DNA from: Limnomonas spitsbergensis
Lineage: Eukaryota; Chlorophyta; Chlorophyceae; Chlamydomonadales
Direction of reading: 5' to 3'
DNA: 64,000 nt
NCBI GenBank assembly: GCA_037349105.1
Contig: JAYJMM010000027.1
Span: 1,674,001 to 1,738,000 of the forward strand
Shown: piece after piece, positions 32,009 to 42,413 of the stretch
How positions within the stretch are numbered: position 1 is the stretch's first letter
How the letters are laid out: the number at the start of each line of letters is the position of its first letter
Translations under genes and position numbers: made by a program
Notes under the pieces: generated by a model
Databases searched by the model: none
What the model was told of the DNA's origin: nothing
What the model saw: only the letters and a program-made list of their open reading frames with translations

Positions 32009-33052
32009 TTAAGGAGGGTCGTCAAGGGGTACCGGACAATAATGGGCAGGGGAGTTTTCCAGATGGCGACGCTGACGAAGGATGTTTATATGGCAGCGTA
32101 TGGTATGCTTCGTGAGACGGCTGAGGACGGAGGAGATGTCGTGTTTGGAGATACCGAGCATGCTGAGGATTTTATCGGCATGACGAAAGAGGAAGCCTGC
32201 GGTTCCCAGAAGGATGATATGTGTATGAGAAGAAGGCGGGGAAGGATGAGGGGGGGGGATGGGCACGGTCGGCGAAGGATCAGGTGGAAGGGCAGGATGG
32301 AGAACGGGTGCCAAGGAAACTGTCCAACCATTCTGTTTGAGGAGAAGGATAAGTTGTAAATGTTGCTCTGATTTACGGGCATGGCACTGTTCGAAAGAAA
32401 ATTCGGAGGTGTAACCGACTTCAACAACGTGTACAGTGCAAGTCCTCTGGAGCCGAGACATAGTTTGTGAGCTAGAGAGTTGACCAGCGCGGTAAAGACG
32501 AAGGAATTCGGAATGTGGGAGACCTTGGACAATAAGCAAATCCGGTCGCAGTTTGTCACAGTAATCAAAGGTGTCAGGGAAAGTGGGGGGTCGTCGGGGT
32601 ACTAGCCAGCGTGGAAGACGGGTGTCATAGACTCCGAAGGGGAGGTTAGCACGGGAAGTGGCATCCATGATAGTAAAAGAGGAGCCTAGGGAGCCATTAG
32701 CAATAGCAGTTTGGATGATGCATACAGCTCGGTTGTGTCGAGTAATGTACGAGGCGGACATGGAGGAATGAGCACAACCGCCTAAAAGATGGCCAGGGGT
32801 ATCATTGAGATGGGAGCATATGGGACAGCGGGGGGGGGTGCGTGTGCCTACAGCTGTTTTGTAAGGGCGGTTCATATGCATGGCTGTAGATGCAGTCCAC
32901 AGGGTATTGGTGCGCGATTTGAGGATGTTGCGAATACCACTAAAGGGCATACCCATGTGCCATAAGATGGGAAGGTAGGAGGCGAGGGCAGAGGCAACGA
33001 GGACTTGCATGCGGACGTAGCGCAAGGGCAGAGTGGGGGGGAAAAGGACCAT
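32009..33052 (-). pseudogene. LINE C-terminal region with zinc finger
   Basis: A 347-codon frame overlaps the end of the RNase H frame. It includes RCPICSHLNDTPGHLLGGC, the CX2C..H..C finger typical of the C-terminus of many plant and algal LINEs, preceded by a Trp-containing RTNTLWT segment. A Pro-rich tail follows. It is shifted in frame against the upstream ORF by an indel in the overlap 32940-33052. Confidence 0.75.
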
Positions 33053-34151
33053 ATGTGAGAAGGGGGCAGGTGCGGGACATGTGTTCCTTCAAAGAATGGG
33101 TAAGGTCTGATGCAAACCACGGTTCGTCCGTGTCATGGGGGGGAGGGAGGCATGGCCATGCAGGTAGGTGTGCGAAGTGTTGGACATCTGAGGTGCATGT
33201 GTAGTCGCATTGGTCGGGGGATTGGAGGGCGAGTGCAACACCCTTATCTGCGAGTTCATTGCCAATGATGCCGATGTGAGATTTGACCTTGCACATGTGA
33301 AAATGGTGGCGGAGGCGTAGCCTGGTAAGGATGAGAGCACGAATGTCGAGGAGAAGGGGGGCGTGCTTACATTCAAGCAGAGTGTGCGGGTAGCGAAGGG
33401 CCTTCTGCGTATCATAGAGAGAAACCAAGGAGTCGGAGAAAATGGTAAGATCACCGGTGTGGTGTATGGCTGCATGAGTGAGGGCAGCATGGATGCCAGC
33501 AAGCTCAGCCCGTGTAATAGTGTTGGTTTCAGCCTGGCCATCGGGGTGGACTGTGTAGGTAGTGGTGTCGTGAGTACAATAGAAGGCTGCACCCGTGGCT
33601 GTGCCTTTGCCAGGTGTAGATAGGGCCGAGCCATCGGTGTAATATGCCGGTATATCGTGCCAACGGAGGGGGTAGGAGGGGGCGTAGGGAGGAGGGGTTG
33701 TCGGGCTTGGCTGGGCTGAGGGTGGAGGTGCAAGGAATGTGGTGGGCAGAGGAAGGAGATTTGCCTGGCCAAAACCGGGAGGGAGCAAGTAGCGAGAAGG
33801 GTGGGAGGAGCCCGGGGCCAAAGTGGGAGCAATATATGGGAAAGTACGGGTTGTGTCCCCAAGAGTGTTGGAGATGAGGAGGAGGAGAAGGTCAAATTTC
33901 GGCATGCCTGCGTTAGCAATATCGGCCGGAGTGAGATGGTCGGGGGGAAGAAAAGGTAAATGGGTGTGGTGGAGGTTGGTGTAAGAGATATGGCGATGGC
34001 CTGAGTTAAGGAGGGTCATGAATTTGGTCTGTTTCCAATTGGGAACAACGATGAAGGTCGATGTAGGTTTGTGGGTTTGTTTTTGAAGTGATGCCAACGA
34101 CCATCGGATAGCCTTGAGTAGTGCGGGACCAGAAAAAGGAGGCTCAACCAA
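32940..34151 (-). pseudogene. LINE RNase H domain
   Basis: 403 codons. RNase H catalytic landmarks are in order: AYYTDGSAL (first Asp), RAELAGIHAAL (Glu), IFSDSLVSL (second Asp) and KVKSHIGIIGNELADKG (His and last Asp). This domain degrades the RNA strand during element copying. The frame opens with no RT core upstream, so this is a fragment. Confidence 0.85.
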
Positions 34152-34715
34152 GGAGGTGCCTGTCCAAGGGGTGGAATAAGGTTGATAGTGAGCCCCAAAT
34201 AAGTAGTCTTTCTCACGAAGTGAGGAATATTGGAGGGCTGAAAACGGGACAGAAAGGTGTCACAGGAGCCACGCTTACTTGTGAGCGTGAGCTTCAAGTG
34301 AAAGGAACCAGGGAGAGCTTCTGAGTCGGGGAGTTCGGAGAGGGGGCGATCGCTTGCTTGTTACAAAGACGGACGGCGGTCCAACAGATGAGTCCTAAAC
34401 AATTCCAAGTATGATCTAACTGGGCACAGAAAGCCACAGTATAAGAAGGCCATGGCAGGCCTTTTAAACAGTCATGTCAGATTCGGATAAGAAAGGAATA
34501 AAGCTAGCATGTCGGCTGGAAGCTACTACATAGAGTGAAGCGTAGCTACCAGCACCTGGCGTAATAGAGTGAAGCAAAGCTACCATTCGTAAACAGTCAA
34601 TACTATGTTCGTCAGAGAAACGCTTCAGTCCGTGTAGAGTAATACACGACTAGCAATAATATTAGCATGGCATGCATGGAGATGATAACTATGCATGTGA
34701 CAACATTCAGCTCCG

Positions 34716-35333
34716 TTACCATGCTGTCAGCTCTGTTACAGAAAGGGGTGAAGAGAAACGGTGGACCGTGAGAGGCATGATAGTAGAGATATCAGTGTGG
34801 AGGCTGGCAGAATTGACCCAGTGGGCATTGATGGCAGGGGGGGGGAGTAGTGGTGAATGTTTGCCGGTGCGTGAGGTAATGTTGGGGCGTTGGGGAGAGG
34901 TATTGGAGAGGCGGTAACGGAGGAGTAGGGAGGCAAGATCGTGTGCGAAGGACCCGTCAGTGAGGCGTGCGAAGTCATTTGGGTGTGTGGTACGGATGCG
35001 GTCATAGCACGCGCGTAGCCAGAGTAGGCGGCGGACAGGAATGTGACCAACGTAGGTGCCATTGGGTCGGTAGACAAATGCCCTATCGAGATGAGTCTGG
35101 GCCATAGAGGTGGAGAGGGTCGGCGTAGGGAAGGGTGTGTGTGTGGTAGGATAACGGAGTCCAATTTGGATAGTGAAGGAGAGGGGTGGGAGGATGTCAT
35201 AATCGGGGTGAACTGGTGAGGTATGGATGACGAGGTGGGAATCGATGAGTGATTGGTCAAGTAGATAATTGGGGTCTTCACCCGGTGAACTGTGATTGCT
35301 GTCACGCTCGTAATAATGGCTCGCATGGTCCAC
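34716..35333 (-). pseudogene. Upstream LINE-like fragment
   Basis: 205 codons read as continuous protein (LPPLSFTIQIGLRYP, VGHIPVRRLLWLRACYDRI). By strand and position it is probably the segment before the RT domain of the same LINE, separated from it by a deletion or insertion. An overlapping shifted frame exists, so frames are uncertain. The domain is not recognised. Confidence 0.4.
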
Positions 35334-35335
35334 AA

Positions 35336-35628
35336 ACCATATGCCGTACAGATGGGGTGGATAAGCTGGGAGAAGCCGATCCGACGGCTCAGAACGCTAT
35401 TCCAGTGTAGTAACCCGGCCCATCTGTGTGGCTCAGAACGCTATTCCAGTGTAGTAACCCAGAAGCCTGAATAGTAATCCAGAAGCTGTCTCCAGTTGCC
35501 CCGCCGCTTGCAGTCGAGGACCCTCGTTTGGAAACCCGGTAATGTTCCCGTTGGCCTATTTGCCGTGGAAGCTGGTGATAAAACCGAAGCTATATCTAAT
35601 AGCATAGATATACGACGAGGGGGATGAA
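35336..35628. other. Short non-coding spacer with a duplicated word
   Basis: GGCTCAGAACGCTATTCCAG followed by TGTAGTAACCC occurs twice, near 35385-35415 and 35430-35460. Nothing else was recognised. Confidence 0.5.
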
Positions 35629-36490
35629 CACTGGGCCCAATTCCACCTGTGTCCGGAACTCCGAAAAATAGTGCCAGCTAGACAGAAGTCAATGCCACTA
35701 GTGTTCGGGATCGTGTTCGGGATCCTGTCCACCCATTATCCGTACCCGGCGAGGCATGATTTTTGCATCGTGCCCAGGGGGGTCGATGCAAAACTCAAGC
35801 CTCGCCGGGTACGGATAAGCGTGACAGCGAGGCGTGGCTCCATTTCATCACATGATTATCACTCTCAGTCGCGCGCGTAATTCGTTTCATTCATCTCGTT
35901 CAATTTATCTCTCTTTCTCCACGGTCTCTTTCGTCATGGCTGACAATCCGTCTGACGGCGGCAAAGATCTTGCAGGCGCCTTTGCAGGGATCAGCGCGCG
36001 CATGGAGTGGCGCAAGGAGCACCACAAAGAGCAAAGCGCACAGAGCAGCGAACAGCGCAAAGAACAGAGCAAAGAACAAAGCAAAGAACAGAGCAAAGAA
36101 CAGCGCAAAGAACAGCGCAAAGAACAGAGCAAAGAACAGAGCAAAGAACAGAGCAAAGAACAGCACAGAGTGCTACGCAAAGACAAGAGCAGCACAAGGA
36201 ACAAAGATCAGCGCAAAGATCAGCGCGCAGAGGAGCGCAAAGAGCACCGCAAAGAGCAAAGATCAGCACAAACTAGAAAAGAAAACACAAGAGCAGCGCC
36301 TAGCAGCAAAAAAAGCACAGAGGCTGGTTGACAGGCTGTAATGTAAAGAGTTTTGGTTTCGCCCGTACCCGAACATCTCGCGTGCTCAAGTGGAATTGCA
36401 TTTGCTGTATTCCCCAGCCCTCTGTTTCCAACCAGAAAAACTGACACCGGGATTAATCCCGGCGAGGCGCAGGTGGAATTGGGCCTAGTG
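35629..36490 (+). mobile_element. 862-bp TIR element carrying a Lys/Glu/Gln repeat ORF
   Basis: The ends (35629-35649, 36470-36490) are 21-bp inverted repeats with one mismatch and share the core GGGCCCAATTCCAC with the foldback element. A strong hairpin (CCGTACCCGGCGAGGC and its inverse, about 35740-35816) lies before the ORF. No transposase is seen. It ends one base before the large palindrome. Confidence 0.7.
35936..36331 (+). CDS. Small Lys/Glu/Gln-repeat protein inside a TIR element
   Basis: 131 aa from ATG at 35936. The start MADNPSDGGKDLAGAFAG is non-repetitive. It is followed by a run of KEQS/KEQR tetrapeptides (about 15 copies) and a basic end. The DNA repeat unit is 12 bp. The composition suggests a long charged helix or coiled coil, or a disordered segment. 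It may be a repeat expansion rather than a selected gene. Known family: none recognised. Confidence 0.45.
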   Translation: MADNPSDGGKDLAGAFAGISARMEWRKEHHKEQSAQSSEQRKEQSKEQSKEQSKEQRKEQRKEQSKEQSKEQSKEQHRVLRKDKSSTRNKDQRKDQRAEERKEHRKEQRSAQTRKENTRAAPSSKKSTEAG

Positions 36491-37053
36491 GGGGAAAATA
36501 GTGACTTCTGTAGGGAAAAAAGCGTGGAAGTAGGGGGAAAGTAGGCATCTCGCGCAGCGCGCAGCCCTGCGCCTGCTATTAATGTAGCTACTTATTTGGG
36601 GGAAGGTGCACCTCTGGGTGAAGTTGCGGCCAGCGATCTCCCTTGTGGAGGAAGTAGCCTGCACCAGCCCGTCGAATGTCAGTGGACACCGAGCGAAAGA
36701 AATTAAAATTAGGGTACCTATATTAAACATTTCGCCAATCCAATCCAGTCTGGTCACTAGTCGACCAAAAGTTGGTGCACAGTCATGGCACACTGGCACA
36801 CTTCTGACCTCTCACACTTCTGTCATCATGCACAAAATCAGCAAGCACACAATAATCAACAAGCCTCATTGTCATTTAAGAGGCAACCAATAATAAGAAT
36901 GCCATAAGTTGGCACCCACCAGCATCCAACCCCATGCAAAGATACTCATTCATACCCATGCGGCATCATGAAAAGATGAGGACAGTAATTAAATAATGCA
37001 CTGGAACAATTTGCTCAGTCTCATAACACTCATCCCCTGCACTTAAGAAGCTA

Positions 37054-37953
37054 CTACTCTACTCTAGACTTCTTCTTGCCGTTCACAAAGGCCTGGTATG
37101 CCTGGCATGTGACCCGGTGCTTGCTGAGAACCAGACCATCCTGGCCAGGCTTCCAACCACAACGGCAGGACTTGGGTCCCTGGCCCTGCTTGTTGGGCCT
37201 CTCTAGATTCGCAGTGCTAGGGTGTGCTGGGCGGGATCCTGGATCAGGCTGCTGGCTAGGCTCCAGGTTCTCTCCCTTCCTCTTGGCGCTGGCCTTGGCA
37301 GCCACCATCATGTGCCCAAATGCAGAAATGACGTTCTGCACAACAGGAGAGACAACATGTGGGGCAAGTGCAGTGGAAGACAGAGCCTCCATCATGCCAG
37401 CTGCCCCCCTCTGGCTCAACTCCCTCGTAACTGTCCGGTCAAATGCTGCAAGCTGCTTTTCAGGCTTGGGGTTCAAAGCATTGCCTTGCTGCCCGGCAAT
37501 CTGAGGAACTTGCAAGGCGTTGATGACCTCCTGATTGTACTCCCTGACCATGAGGAGTGACCATTTGACAAAATCTGTTTTAACACCCCTGGTGTGTTTG
37601 GACAGGAGCTCCTTGAACAGAGCAATCTCCGCAGTGGTGCTGATGGGGCTGCTGCAACTGAGGATGGTGGCACGTCGAGCACCCATGTGTTGTCTCACCC
37701 ACATTCCCTTCCTCTGCCTTGGCTTCGCAACTCCCACCTTGCTGTTGCATGCTCGACTGGTATCCAGCGGCCTCCTCAGCCTGGAGCACTCAGCCTGGGT
37801 GACACCTGGCAGGGGGGATGGAGTGCATGCTGCTCCTTGTCCTGACCCCTGGTGGGTGGAGGGAGCCCCGGCTGCTACTAGCTGCTGCAGCAATGCAGGC
37901 AGGGGAGACCTCTGAAGGGGAGGGGAGGCAGAGGCAGCTGCTCCTGGCTGCAC
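37054..37953 (-). CDS. Left-arm copy of the CRCGW/HxxxC zinc-motif protein
   Basis: The frame runs 299 codons to the stop at 37054 and matches the C-terminal part of the right-arm ORF (40396-41658). A basic segment precedes a helical core (TAEIALFKELLSKHTRGVKT) and a C-terminal CRCGWKPGQDG...KHRVTC motif that could bind zinc. In this arm the G run at 38042-38061 is one base longer, so the frame does not continue upstream as in the other arm. That run lies in Pro-rich repeats that may be intronic. Confidence 0.55.
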   Translation of the reverse strand: MQPGAAASASPPLQRSPLPALLQQLVAAGAPSTHQGSGQGAACTPSPLPGVTQAECSRLRRPLDTSRACNSKVGVAKPRQRKGMWVRQHMGARRATILSCSSPISTTAEIALFKELLSKHTRGVKTDFVKWSLLMVREYNQEVINALQVPQIAGQQGNALNPKPEKQLAAFDRTVTRELSQRGAAGMMEALSSTALAPHVVSPVVQNVISAFGHMMVAAKASAKRKGENLEPSQQPDPGSRPAHPSTANLERPNKQGQGPKSCRCGWKPGQDGLVLSKHRVTCQAYQAFVNGKKKSRVE

Positions 37954-38289
37954 GAACCCCCATGCCCCGACCCCTGGTGGGTGGAGGGAGCCCCGGCTGC
38001 TACTAGCTGCTGCAGCAATCCAGGCAGGGGAGATCTCTGAAGGGGGGGGGGGGGGGGGGGGCAGAGGCAGCTGCTCCTAGCTGCTGTAGCAATGCGGGCA
38101 TGGGAGACCACTGAAGGGGGGGGGAGGCAGAGGCAGCTGCTCCTGGCTGCATGAACCCCCCATGCCCTGACCCCTGGTGGGGAGACCTCTGAAGGGGGGG
38201 GGAGGCAGAGGCCACATGGAAGGGAGAGGGGGCACCTGTCGGCCCCAGCTTTTGCAATGCTGCATGCACAAGCTGCAAAAGCTGGGCAG

Positions 38290-38490
38290 GCTGAGAGCAG
38301 TTGCATTTGCCATGCATGCTTGTATCCAATCATAAAGCACAGACTGTATCAATCAGAGCAGCCATTTGTCATGCATGCTTGTACCTAATTGTAAAGCACA
38401 GGCTGTATCAAATCAGAGCAGTTGCATTTGCCATGCATGCTTGTATCCAATCATAAAGCACAGACTGTAACAAATCAAAGCATGGTAGCT
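38290..38490 (-). repeat. Three tandem copies of a 65-70-bp unit (left arm)
   Basis: Units carry GCATGCTTGTATCCAATCAT and CAGACTGTATCAA-like words. They separate the two ORFs of the cassette. The mirrored set is at 40225-40420. Confidence 0.85.
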
Positions 38491-39125
38491 TAATGTTCAA
38501 CCCTATGCACCTCTGGCCTGGAGATCATGGTAGCTTTGGCCATGGCCTTCTTCCGCTCTGCATGCTCAATAACAGCGTGAGCCCATGAGCGCATGCGCAT
38601 GTCATTGGCGACGCGGACCATGTGGGCAGTGCTGCTGCCGTTGCAAGATCCTGCACTGAAGTACAGGGCTGCTGTGTTGGTCAAACCAGCATTGGCAGAT
38701 TGGAAGACCTTGAAGGGGAAGCTGTGAGCCACAGCAGCCGGGAGCAGGCTCCTCATCTCCGGGTCTACGTCGGAGTATGCTTTCTTGCAGGACTTGCAGT
38801 ACCAGCGCTGACAGACAAGGTACGTGTCAAGGTCCTCAGCACCAAGACCTTTGACGAGCTTCGCTCTGTCGCCCGACCCAAGGCCGTCCAGCTTCCCAGA
38901 GCAGCTAGGACACTTTCGAGGATGTGCTGCTTCCCCATGCAGCAGCAGTGGGTCCCACCTCTGCACTTTCACGAACTGCAAAGCTTCGTCCCCGTTGGAC
39001 GTGCTCTGGTGTCTGCTGGACTTGACACTGCACGGCTCAAAGCTGAAGGACCCATTCAAGAGCTGTTTCGCTGGACAGCTGGGCCCCTTGATGCTGCCTT
39101 TGCACAGCTGCCATGGCTCCACCAT
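38490..39125 (-). CDS. Left-arm copy of the CPSC/CKSC zinc-motif protein
   Basis: 211 codons from ATG 39125; the frame is open further upstream to the arm edge. It contains KCPSCSGKLDGLG and, about 30 residues on, YLVCQRWYCKSCKKAYSD, then LLPAAVAHSFPFKVF. The pattern CxxC...YxCxxC...D...LP...FPF recalls the zinc-binding region of large eukaryotic DNA-transposon proteins of the KDZ (Kyakuja-Dileera-Zisupton) type. This is from memory and needs a profile search. The sequence equals the right-arm copy. Confidence 0.55.
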   Translation of the reverse strand: MVEPWQLCKGSIKGPSCPAKQLLNGSFSFEPCSVKSSRHQSTSNGDEALQFVKVQRWDPLLLHGEAAHPRKCPSCSGKLDGLGSGDRAKLVKGLGAEDLDTYLVCQRWYCKSCKKAYSDVDPEMRSLLPAAVAHSFPFKVFQSANAGLTNTAALYFSAGSCNGSSTAHMVRVANDMRMRSWAHAVIEHAERKKAMAKATMISRPEVHRVEH

Positions 39126-39587
39126 GGCATCGCTGACATCGATGACGACCCGCTGCAGTTCCTGTGGCGTGATGTCAGTGGAATCGTATCCCAGCTGCAG
39201 CTCCAGGTCACAGATTACCGTTCCAACGAGATTAAATGTTAAGGTCCTTAATTACTGGCCTGCACTCTTCCCCTTGTTGGGACAGACACGAAAGGTCCTG
39301 TGCGTACTCATGTTGAAAGCATTGGGTATGAGCCTGAATTAAATGTGTATTAACTGGGGAGACGCGGTATTGACTCTGGCACGATATATATTTTCAAAAG
39401 AAGTGACAGTGACATCTTGCAACTTCTTCCCTTTTTGCCCCTGTTCATACCAGAGGTGACTTGCCTACTTTACTGCCTAGTCCCCCCTGGAACGGTAATC
39501 TGTGACCTGGAGCTGCAGCTGGGATACGATTCCACTGACATCACGCCACAGGAACTGCAGCGGGTCGTCATCGATGTCAGCGATGCC

Positions 39588-40223
39588 ATGGTGGAGCCAT
39601 GGCAGCTGTGCAAAGGCAGCATCAAGGGGCCCAGCTGTCCAGCGAAACAGCTCTTGAATGGGTCCTTCAGCTTTGAGCCGTGCAGTGTCAAGTCCAGCAG
39701 ACACCAGAGCACGTCCAACGGGGACGAAGCTTTGCAGTTCGTGAAAGTGCAGAGGTGGGACCCACTGCTGCTGCATGGGGAAGCAGCACATCCTCGAAAG
39801 TGTCCTAGCTGCTCTGGGAAGCTGGACGGCCTTGGGTCGGGCGACAGAGCGAAGCTCGTCAAAGGTCTTGGTGCTGAGGACCTTGACACGTACCTTGTCT
39901 GTCAGCGCTGGTACTGCAAGTCCTGCAAGAAAGCATACTCCGACGTAGACCCGGAGATGAGGAGCCTGCTCCCGGCTGCTGTGGCTCACAGCTTCCCCTT
40001 CAAGGTCTTCCAATCTGCCAATGCTGGTTTGACCAACACAGCAGCCCTGTACTTCAGTGCAGGATCTTGCAACGGCAGCAGCACTGCCCACATGGTCCGC
40101 GTCGCCAATGACATGCGCATGCGCTCATGGGCTCACGCTGTTATTGAGCATGCAGAGCGGAAGAAGGCCATGGCCAAAGCTACCATGATCTCCAGGCCAG
40201 AGGTGCATAGGGTTGAACATTAA
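39588..40223 (+). CDS. Right-arm copy of the CPSC/CKSC zinc-motif protein
   Basis: 211 codons from ATG 39588 to the stop at 40223. The frame is open upstream through VICDLELQLGYDSTDITPQE to an AG (CTGCCTAG, about 39480), so the true start may be in an earlier exon that the inversion cut away. Motifs are as in the left copy. Together with the next ORF it forms a cassette duplicated head to head. It may be part of a DNA transposon or a host gene of unknown role. Confidence 0.55.
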   Translation: MVEPWQLCKGSIKGPSCPAKQLLNGSFSFEPCSVKSSRHQSTSNGDEALQFVKVQRWDPLLLHGEAAHPRKCPSCSGKLDGLGSGDRAKLVKGLGAEDLDTYLVCQRWYCKSCKKAYSDVDPEMRSLLPAAVAHSFPFKVFQSANAGLTNTAALYFSAGSCNGSSTAHMVRVANDMRMRSWAHAVIEHAERKKAMAKATMISRPEVHRVEH

Positions 40224-40224
40224 G

Positions 40225-40420
40225 CTACCATGCTTTGATTTGTTACAGTCTGTGCTTTATGATTGGATACAAGCATGCATGGCAAATGCAACTGCTCTGA
40301 TTTGATACAGCCTGTGCTTTACAATTAGGTACAAGCATGCATGACAAATGGCTGCTCTGATTGATACAGTCTGTGCTTTATGATTGGATACAAGCATGCA
40401 TGGCAAATGCAACTGCTCTC
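40225..40420 (+). repeat. Three tandem copies of a 65-70-bp unit (right arm)
   Basis: Mirror of 38290-38490. Each unit carries TACAAGCATGCATG and a CTGTGCTTTA word. Confidence 0.85.
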
Positions 40421-41658
40421 AGCCTGCCCAGCTTTTGCAGCTTGTGCATGCAGCATTGCAAAAGCTGGGGCCGACAGGTGCCCCCTCTCCCTTCCATGTG
40501 GCCTCTGCCTCCCCCCCCCTTCAGAGGTCTCCCCACCAGGGGTCAGGGCATGGGGGGTTCATGCAGCCAGGAGCAGCTGCCTCTGCCTCCCCCCCCCTTC
40601 AGTGGTCTCCCATGCCCGCATTGCTACAGCAGCTAGGAGCAGCTGCCTCTGCCCCCCCCCCCCCCCCCCCTTCAGAGATCTCCCCTGCCTGGATTGCTGC
40701 AGCAGCTAGTAGCAGCCGGGGCTCCCTCCACCCACCAGGGGTCGGGGCATGGGGGTTCGTGCAGCCAGGAGCAGCTGCCTCTGCCTCCCCTCCCCTTCAG
40801 AGGTCTCCCCTGCCTGCATTGCTGCAGCAGCTAGTAGCAGCCGGGGCTCCCTCCACCCACCAGGGGTCAGGACAAGGAGCAGCATGCACTCCATCCCCCC
40901 TGCCAGGTGTCACCCAGGCTGAGTGCTCCAGGCTGAGGAGGCCGCTGGATACCAGTCGAGCATGCAACAGCAAGGTGGGAGTTGCGAAGCCAAGGCAGAG
41001 GAAGGGAATGTGGGTGAGACAACACATGGGTGCTCGACGTGCCACCATCCTCAGTTGCAGCAGCCCCATCAGCACCACTGCGGAGATTGCTCTGTTCAAG
41101 GAGCTCCTGTCCAAACACACCAGGGGTGTTAAAACAGATTTTGTCAAATGGTCACTCCTCATGGTCAGGGAGTACAATCAGGAGGTCATCAACGCCTTGC
41201 AAGTTCCTCAGATTGCCGGGCAGCAAGGCAATGCTTTGAACCCCAAGCCTGAAAAGCAGCTTGCAGCATTTGACCGGACAGTTACGAGGGAGTTGAGCCA
41301 GAGGGGGGCAGCTGGCATGATGGAGGCTCTGTCTTCCACTGCACTTGCCCCACATGTTGTCTCTCCTGTTGTGCAGAACGTCATTTCTGCATTTGGGCAC
41401 ATGATGGTGGCTGCCAAGGCCAGCGCCAAGAGGAAGGGAGAGAACCTGGAGCCTAGCCAGCAGCCTGATCCAGGATCCCGCCCAGCACACCCTAGCACTG
41501 CGAATCTAGAGAGGCCCAACAAGCAGGGCCAGGGACCCAAGTCCTGCCGTTGTGGTTGGAAGCCTGGCCAGGATGGTCTGGTTCTCAGCAAGCACCGGGT
41601 CACATGCCAGGCATACCAGGCCTTTGTGAACGGCAAGAAGAAGTCTAGAGTAGAGTAG
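40396..41658 (+). CDS. Right-arm copy of the CRCGW/HxxxC zinc-motif protein
   Basis: Open from ATG 40396 to the stop at 41658 (420 aa). The N-terminal half is Pro/Ala/Gln-rich and built from about 150-bp DNA repeats (40495-40880), so it may be partly intron or untranslated. A plausible exon begins after the acceptor CACCCAG near 40918. The C-terminal half carries the helical core (LFKELLSKHTRGVKTDFVKW), a nuclear-signal-like AKRKGE, and CRCGWKPGQDG followed by KHRVTC. I do not recognise the family. The 19-base C run keeps this copy in one frame. Confidence 0.55.
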   Translation: MHGKCNCSQPAQLLQLVHAALQKLGPTGAPSPFHVASASPPLQRSPHQGSGHGGFMQPGAAASASPPLQWSPMPALLQQLGAAASAPPPPPPSEISPAWIAAAASSSRGSLHPPGVGAWGFVQPGAAASASPPLQRSPLPALLQQLVAAGAPSTHQGSGQGAACTPSPLPGVTQAECSRLRRPLDTSRACNSKVGVAKPRQRKGMWVRQHMGARRATILSCSSPISTTAEIALFKELLSKHTRGVKTDFVKWSLLMVREYNQEVINALQVPQIAGQQGNALNPKPEKQLAAFDRTVTRELSQRGAAGMMEALSSTALAPHVVSPVVQNVISAFGHMMVAAKASAKRKGENLEPSQQPDPGSRPAHPSTANLERPNKQGQGPKSCRCGWKPGQDGLVLSKHRVTCQAYQAFVNGKKKSRVE

Positions 41659-42413
41659 TAGCTTCTTAAGTGCAGGGGATGAGTGTTATGAGACTGAGCA
41701 AATTGTTCCAGTGCATTATTTAATTACTGTCCTCATCTTTTCATGATGCCGCATGGGTATGAATGAGTATCTTTGCATGGGGTTGGATGCTGGTGGGTGC
41801 CAACTTATGGCATTCTTATTATTGGTTGCCTCTTAAATGACAATGAGGCTTGTTGATTATTGTGTGCTTGCTGATTTTGTGCATGATGACAGAAGTGTGA
41901 GAGGTCAGAAGTGTGCCAGTGTGCCATGACTGTGCACCAACTTTTGGTCGACTAGTGACCAGACTGGATTGGATTGGCGAAATGTTTAATATAGGTACCC
42001 TAATTTTAATTTCTTTCGCTCGGTGTCCACTGACATTCGACGGGCTGGTGCAGGCTACTTCCTCCACAAGGGAGATCGCTGGCCGCAACTTCACCCAGAG
42101 GTGCACCTTCCCCCAAATAAGTAGCTACATTAATAGCAGGCGCAGGGCTGCGCGCTGCGCGAGATGCCTACTTTCCCCCTACTTCCACGCTTGTTTCCCT
42201 ACAGAAGTCACTATTTTCCCTGTCCCGGCAGGTGCATAGAAGCATGAAAGCACTCCTTTTGATTCGAAAGGTACAGCTCGGTTAATTTATACACGTTTGC
42301 GTATTTTTACCGCTGAAATTAAGCTGAATGCCAGAGATTGACGAAACGCCTTCGGAAGGGAAACAGGGGCAAACACAAGAGACAAGGGATGACATCAGCA
42401 AGCGCAGGTGTCG

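Larger units (their letters stand above)
32009..34330 (-). mobile_element. 3' half of a non-LTR retrotransposon (LINE)
   Basis: In minus-strand order: a reverse-transcriptase thumb fragment (KTTYLGLTI, in 34016-34297), an RNase H domain (in 32940-34151) and a C-terminal CPIC...H...C finger (in 32009-33052). The three parts are in different frames, so the copy is inactive. The catalytic RT core is missing; 34331-34715 holds unrelated sequence with a short duplicated ATAGAGTGAAGC word. Confidence 0.85.
36492..39224. repeat. Left arm of a 2.73-kb near-perfect palindrome
   Basis: Inverse complement of 39489-42220. I saw only one substitution (around 36519-36520) and one length difference in a G/C run (20 G at 38042-38061 here, 19 C in the other arm). 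The spacer between arms is 264 bp (39225-39488). It holds the minus-strand copies of the two-ORF cassette. Confidence 0.92.
39489..42220. repeat. Right arm of the 2.73-kb palindrome
   Basis: Inverse complement of 36492-39224; coordinates sum to 78713 on the inner side of the poly-C tract (40652-40670) and 78712 outside it. It holds plus-strand copies of both ORFs. Confidence 0.92.

Noticed and set aside
37076..37915. Plus-strand ORFs within the left palindrome arm
   Set aside because: Antisense shadows of the zinc-motif ORF; the same shadows appear mirrored in the right arm.
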